DNA of 10,446 bases from NCBI GenBank assembly GCA_016874315.1, contig VGTX01000020.1, positions 1-10,446 on the forward strand. Reading direction: 5' to 3'. The translations under genes were made by a program, and so were the position numbers. Below the pieces are notes generated by a model. It did not search any database, was not told the origin of the DNA, and was given only the letters and a program-made list of their open reading frames with translations. Source of the DNA: Gammaproteobacteria bacterium. Lineage in GTDB: Bacteria; Pseudomonadota; Gammaproteobacteria; Berkiellales; Berkiellaceae. Below, piece by piece: positions 7,109 to 10,446 of the stretch. Position 1 is the stretch's first letter; every line of letters begins with the position of its first letter.

Positions 7109-7738
7109 CTATCGCCCCTTTTTTGCACACACAAGATGCCTTGATACATCTTCATAGGGATGCTTTAACTCAACAACATCTATGCACCACACAGCACTAT
7201 CTACTTCAATTAACTCATGGTCAATGGAGCTTTTTAATCCCTTTAAAAGCCACCATTCTGTTTTTGATTTCTGCATTTTTTCAGTCTGATTTAATAAATC
7301 TGAAACTGAGGTCATTGCACGAGATGCAATTAAATCCACTTGCTCTGTAACATCGGAGCATTTTGAATTGCAAACTCTTACATTTTTTAATTGTAATTCA
7401 GTTATCGTATGTGTCAAAAATTGACATTTTTTGGGACTTTTTTCTACTAAAAGAAACTTCTTTTCAGGCATCAAAATAGCCCAAAGCAACCCAGGAAACC
7501 CAGCGCCTGAACCAATATCAGCAATGCTTAGCGATCCTTTGGGCATGAGCTCTATCGGTAAAAGACAATCCACCACATGGTGGTGTGATATTCGCAAATC
7601 AGTTTCGTTACGCCCGATCAAATTGAGGTTTTGATTTTGACTTTTAAGTATTGAGAGATATTTCTCCACTGCCTCAACCTGTCCCTCACTCGCACCTATG
7701 CTTTTTAAATACGAACAAGCATTGCTATTTAATATCAT
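7109..7738 (-). CDS. rsmG: 16S rRNA (guanine527-N7)-methyltransferase
   Basis: Adds a methyl group from S-adenosylmethionine to N7 of G527 in 16S rRNA; loss of this modification is known to give low-level streptomycin resistance in several bacteria. The protein has about 209 residues (E. coli 207). The SAM-binding loop is IADIGSGAGFPGLLWAI, followed by LLVEKSPKKCQFL, the acidic strand end, and the family arginine in IASRAMTSV. I chose the ATG at 7738 over the one at 7744, because GAGG (7745-7748) sits 6 bases before 7738 but touches 7744. With this start the gene overlaps the end of mnmG by 14 bases, so its translation may be coupled to mnmG. Intact. Confidence 0.94.
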   Translation of the reverse strand: MILNSNACSYLKSIGASEGQVEAVEKYLSILKSQNQNLNLIGRNETDLRISHHHVVDCLLPIELMPKGSLSIADIGSGAGFPGLLWAILMPEKKFLLVEKSPKKCQFLTHTITELQLKNVRVCNSKCSDVTEQVDLIASRAMTSVSDLLNQTEKMQKSKTEWWLLKGLKSSIDHELIEVDSAVWCIDVVELKHPYEDVSRHLVCAKKGR

Positions 7739-7748
7739 TCCCATCCTC
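7736..7748 (-). promoter_or_regulatory. ribosome binding site that decides the rsmG start
   Basis: On the minus strand the sequence reads GAGGATGGGAATG. Two in-frame ATGs are 6 bases apart. GAGG at 7748-7745 abuts the first, leaving no spacing, and is 6 bases from the second, which is a normal distance. The second ATG (7738-7736) is therefore the likely start. The site lies inside the last codons of mnmG. Confidence 0.6.
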
Positions 7749-8635
7749 GTGCTTTTTCCATTTACGAACTACAACCGCAATTAAAGCCAAGGCCGCTGGA
7801 GTCATCCCCTGAATTTCACTCGCTTGATTAAGAGTTTGTGGCTGTATAGACTTTAATTTTTCGACCAACTCTCTTGAGAGACCGGGAATATCAGAATAAT
7901 TAATATCTTTGGGTATCAAGGCTCCACCCAAACGAGCTAAAACACCGATTTCCTCTTCGGATTTCTGAATATATCCCCGATACATTGCTTCAGCAGCAAT
8001 GCACTCCAAAATTTGCTTCTCATTTTCACTCGTTGTGCCAAAAAAATCCTTACAAATGCCCAGTAACTTGGGCAAGGGTAATTGTGATCGCGAAAATAAA
8101 TCCAGCACTGATTTTATCTCTTGTGCAGAAATTCCATGATCTTTGCAGAAACTCATCCAAACAGGGTTGTGTCTGGGTACTTCGTTGCGCATTTTATCTC
8201 TTAGCATCTCAAGCTGCGTTGTTTTTTCAATATAGGCAGACCATCTTTGCTCAGAAATAAGGCCCAATTTTTTGCCCACAGGAGTTAGCCGTTGATCTGC
8301 ATTATCCTCACGCAACGCAAGCCTATGCTCAGCACGGGACGTAAACATCCGATATGGCTCTTGTGTACCTTGAGAGGTTAAATCATCAAGCATTACACCG
8401 ATATACGATTGATTCCGACTAAAATGGAAAAACTTTTTATCGCACGCCAAAACAGCATTTATCCCCGCAGCTAGCCCCTGCGCTGCAGCCTCTTCGTAAC
8501 CAGTAGTACCATTAATTTGGCCCGCACAAAATAACCCCTTAATACGCTTTGTTTCAAGTGTCGGATATAGTTCGGTTGGATCAATGTAATCATATTCTAC
8601 TGCATAAGCAAATCGGGAAATAATTGCATTCTCAA

Positions 8636-8645
8636 AGCCTCGAAT
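8636..8645 (-). other. deletion and frameshift junction inside mnmG
   Basis: On the minus strand GGATTC (Gly-Phe of PNGF) is followed by two bases, GA, and then GGCTTTGAG (Gly-Phe-Glu of GFENA). Protein homology is collinear on both sides but in different frames. No insertion-sequence remnant or long repeat is visible at the joint. Confidence 0.75.
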
Positions 8646-9592
8646 CCATTTGGATAGATTTCAAAGGAGCGCAATCCTTCAGGCTCAATAAATACTTGAT
8701 GTGTTTTTTTAGAAGCAAATTTGACTACTTTATCTTCGAATGACGGGCAGTACCGTGGACCTTTACCTTCTATGTGTCCACCATACATTGCGGTCTTTTT
8801 TAAATTTTCTAATACAAAATCAAAGGTTCTTTCTGTTGTATGCGTAATATAGCAATTTATCTGCTGAGGAAAGTCGGAAACAGATCCCATAAATGAGAAG
8901 GATTTTGGACATTCATCCCCGGCCTGAACTTCAAATACATCAAAATTTAAAGAGCGTCGATCGATTCTTGCTGGTGTTCCAGTTTTCATTCGCCCTACAC
9001 GAAACCCCATTTCTCTCAGTCGCAAAGCCAGCGGTATTGAAGGCTTCTCTGCCGCACGCCCCCCCGACACAGCCTTATCCCCTGTCAGCAACCTGCCTCC
9101 AAGAAAAGTACCGGTGGTCAATATCACGGATGGCGCAAAAAAACTCAAACCAGCCTCAGTTATCACGCCCTGAACAATCCCAGCATCGAGAATAATATCC
9201 ACAACCTCTTGCTGCATAATAAAGAGATTATCGGCAAGATCAAGAAACCCTCGCACCGCTTCGCGATATAACCATCGATCGCTTTGCATGCGAGTTGCAT
9301 GTACGGCTGAGCCTTTACTGCTATTCAGAGTTTTCATATGTATGCATGCTCGGTCAGCAGCTTTAGCCATAACACCATCTAACGCATCAATTTCTCGGAC
9401 AAGATGTCCTTTACCGATGCCGCCAATTGCTGGATTACATGACATCTGACCAATTGTTTCAATATTTTGGGTAAGAAGAAGCACGCGCGCACCCATTCGC
9501 GATGAGGCTAGACCCGCTTCAACGCCAGCGTGACCACCGCCAATAACAATAACATCAAAAGAAGTTGTATCTATAAACATGGACATGATAGG

Positions 9593-10446
9593 TTATTTTC
9601 CTATACAAAACTGAGAAAAAATTTGCTCTAGCACCATATCGGTTTTTTGATATTGCGAGCAATTGCCTATTATTTTTTGAAGTTGATTTTTCGCATAGCG
9701 CAATTCGGTAGCTGCAATTTCTGGGGACTTAATATGATTTATTGCGTTCAACACATGTTTACGTGCATCAATTAAAACAGTTTGTTGTCTCAGTGAGTTA
9801 AGTCCGCTAGTTTCCTCCAACGCCCCTGTAGATAGCAATTTGGAAAATAGATCTCGCCATTCAGTTAGGCCTCTAGATTCGATAGTACTCACACCACAAA
9901 CAAAATCAAAATCATATTCTGTTGCACGAAGCCCTGCAGCACCACCTGATAAATCAATTTTATTGCGTACTAATATTTTATATGCAGGAATGGACTTCCA
10001 GTCTGGCAGCAAGGCAAAATCGACGGGCTCCAGATCTGGGATCATATATACAATTACTTGACTATTTTTTAGCTCATTTTTGGCCTTCTCAATCCCTTTA
10101 AGCTCCACAGACCCGGGTTGCAATCGAAGTCCTGCAGTGTCACAAATTCGAACAGGTATCTGATTAATTTCTAAATTTGTGCGCACAAGATCGCGAGTTG
10201 TGCCTGGTTGATCATCAATTAAAGAAATCTCTTCCCCCGCAAGCGCGTTTAAAAAAGAGGATTTTCCTGCATTTGGCGGTCCAATTAAGCACAAATTAAC
10301 ACCATCTATACGAATGCGTCGCATTGCAATAAGATCTATCTCTTTTGAAACACGATCAATCCAGGTCTTTAAAGTCAGCTCTGCTTGTTCCAAAAACAAA
10401 TCTTCGGTAATAGCATCCTGATCTGAAAAATCAATTACACCCTCAA
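9593..10446 (-). CDS. mnmE: tRNA modification GTPase MnmE, C-terminal part (runs off the right edge)
   Basis: GTPase that works with MnmG on tRNA wobble uridine 34. About 283 codons are visible; the frame is open to the right edge (EGVIDFSDQDAITEDLF precedes the first TTG-like start), so roughly the first 165-170 residues lie outside. The G domain sits between helical segments, with G1 GPPNAGKSS (including the potassium-binding Asn), G2 PGTTRD, G3 DTAG, the catalytic glutamate 12 residues after the DTAG aspartate, and G4 NKIDL. The protein ends in FCIGK, the conserved C-terminal cysteine motif. The visible part is intact. It ends 6 bases before the mnmG start, with only a poorly placed AGGA (12 bases from the mnmG ATG) as a possible ribosome binding site for mnmG. 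Confidence 0.96.
   Translation of the reverse strand, partial: EGVIDFSDQDAITEDLFLEQAELTLKTWIDRVSKEIDLIAMRRIRIDGVNLCLIGPPNAGKSSFLNALAGEEISLIDDQPGTTRDLVRTNLEINQIPVRICDTAGLRLQPGSVELKGIEKAKNELKNSQVIVYMIPDLEPVDFALLPDWKSIPAYKILVRNKIDLSGGAAGLRATEYDFDFVCGVSTIESRGLTEWRDLFSKLLSTGALEETSGLNSLRQQTVLIDARKHVLNAINHIKSPEIAATELRYAKNQLQKIIGNCSQYQKTDMVLEQIFSQFCIGK

Larger units (their letters stand above)
7725..9586 (-). pseudogene. mnmG: tRNA U34 carboxymethylaminomethyl-modification enzyme MnmG, frameshifted by an internal deletion
   Basis: FAD-dependent partner of MnmE in building the cmnm5/mnm5 group on wobble uridine 34. The 5' part encodes 329 codons before a stop at 8597-8599 and includes the FAD motif GGGHAG (16-21), MSCNPAIGG (Cys50) and GPRYCPS (Cys280), both family cysteines. 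It matches MnmG up to EIYPNG (309-314). Homology then resumes in the -1 frame at GFENAIISRFAYAVEYD (from 8639) and runs through QINGTTGYEEAAAQG to the normal C-terminus and a stop at 7725. The family has about 17 residues (the STSLPFD...VRS block) between these points and only two bases remain, so about 49 bases are missing. Read as is, the product lacks the C-terminal half. It is either a real inactivating deletion or an assembly error. Confidence 0.85.

Noticed and set aside
7725..8450. Separate gene encoding a 241-residue MnmG C-terminal protein from a TTG at 8450
   Set aside because: Homology to MnmG continues in the same frame well upstream of this TTG, back to 8639, so it is the 3' part of the disrupted gene rather than a gene with its own start.
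8550..8565. parS-like half-site TGTTTCAAGTG
   Set aside because: Only the left half fits parS; the right half does not, and it lies in mnmG coding sequence. A chance match is likely.
8597..8640. Programmed -1 ribosomal frameshift joining the two mnmG parts
   Set aside because: No slippery heptamer in the correct frame is visible between the junction and the stop, and the conserved block of about 17 residues would still be missing. A deletion explains the data better.
1..10446. Replication origin
   Set aside because: This gene neighbourhood is often near oriC, but I see no DnaA-box cluster (TTATCCACA-like) and no long AT-rich gap in the window.
1..10446. A novel defence, toxin-antitoxin or mobile system
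   Set aside because: Every gene is assigned to a core housekeeping family or its usual operon position, and there are no repeats, integrases or unexplained reading frames of note.

Overview
The window is a dense block of housekeeping genes, all on the minus strand, from what is most likely a gammaproteobacterium. Three things support this: the unsplit ATP synthase operon with a single b-subunit gene; the order mnmE-mnmG-rsmG-parA-parB-atpI-atpBEFHAGD, which is known from Pseudomonas and Legionella/Coxiella-type chromosomes (alphaproteobacteria split the F0 and F1 genes); and the closeness of the AtpA, AtpB and MnmG proteins to gammaproteobacterial sequences as I recall them. The DNA is visibly AT-rich, gaps are tiny, one core tRNA-modification gene looks broken and several proteins are diverged. 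Together this fits a host-associated or genome-reduced lineage, but that is inference and no species can be named.

Reading in the direction of transcription (right to left): mnmE (3' part only, cut by the right edge), mnmG (disrupted), rsmG, parA, parB, a short atpI-like membrane gene, then atpB, atpE, atpF, atpH, atpA, atpG and the 5' part of atpD (cut by the left edge). No gap exceeds 64 bases, so no stretch over 300 bases lacks a gene. There are no tRNA, rRNA, mobile-element or CRISPR features. I see no convincing terminator, parS site or DnaA-box cluster. Every plus-strand open frame is a shadow of a minus-strand gene.

The genes fall into three functional groups. MnmE and MnmG form the complex that modifies wobble uridine 34 of certain tRNAs, and RsmG methylates 16S rRNA. 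ParA and ParB partition the chromosome. The atp genes build the F1Fo ATP synthase: a, c and b in the membrane sector, delta, alpha, gamma and beta in F1. The epsilon gene atpC should lie just beyond the left edge.

I found no new multi-gene system. The observations most worth a second look are the mnmG disruption (a net loss of roughly 49 bases that shifts the frame in a conserved region), the loss of most first-helix glycines in the ATP synthase c subunit, and the very short protein in the atpI position.
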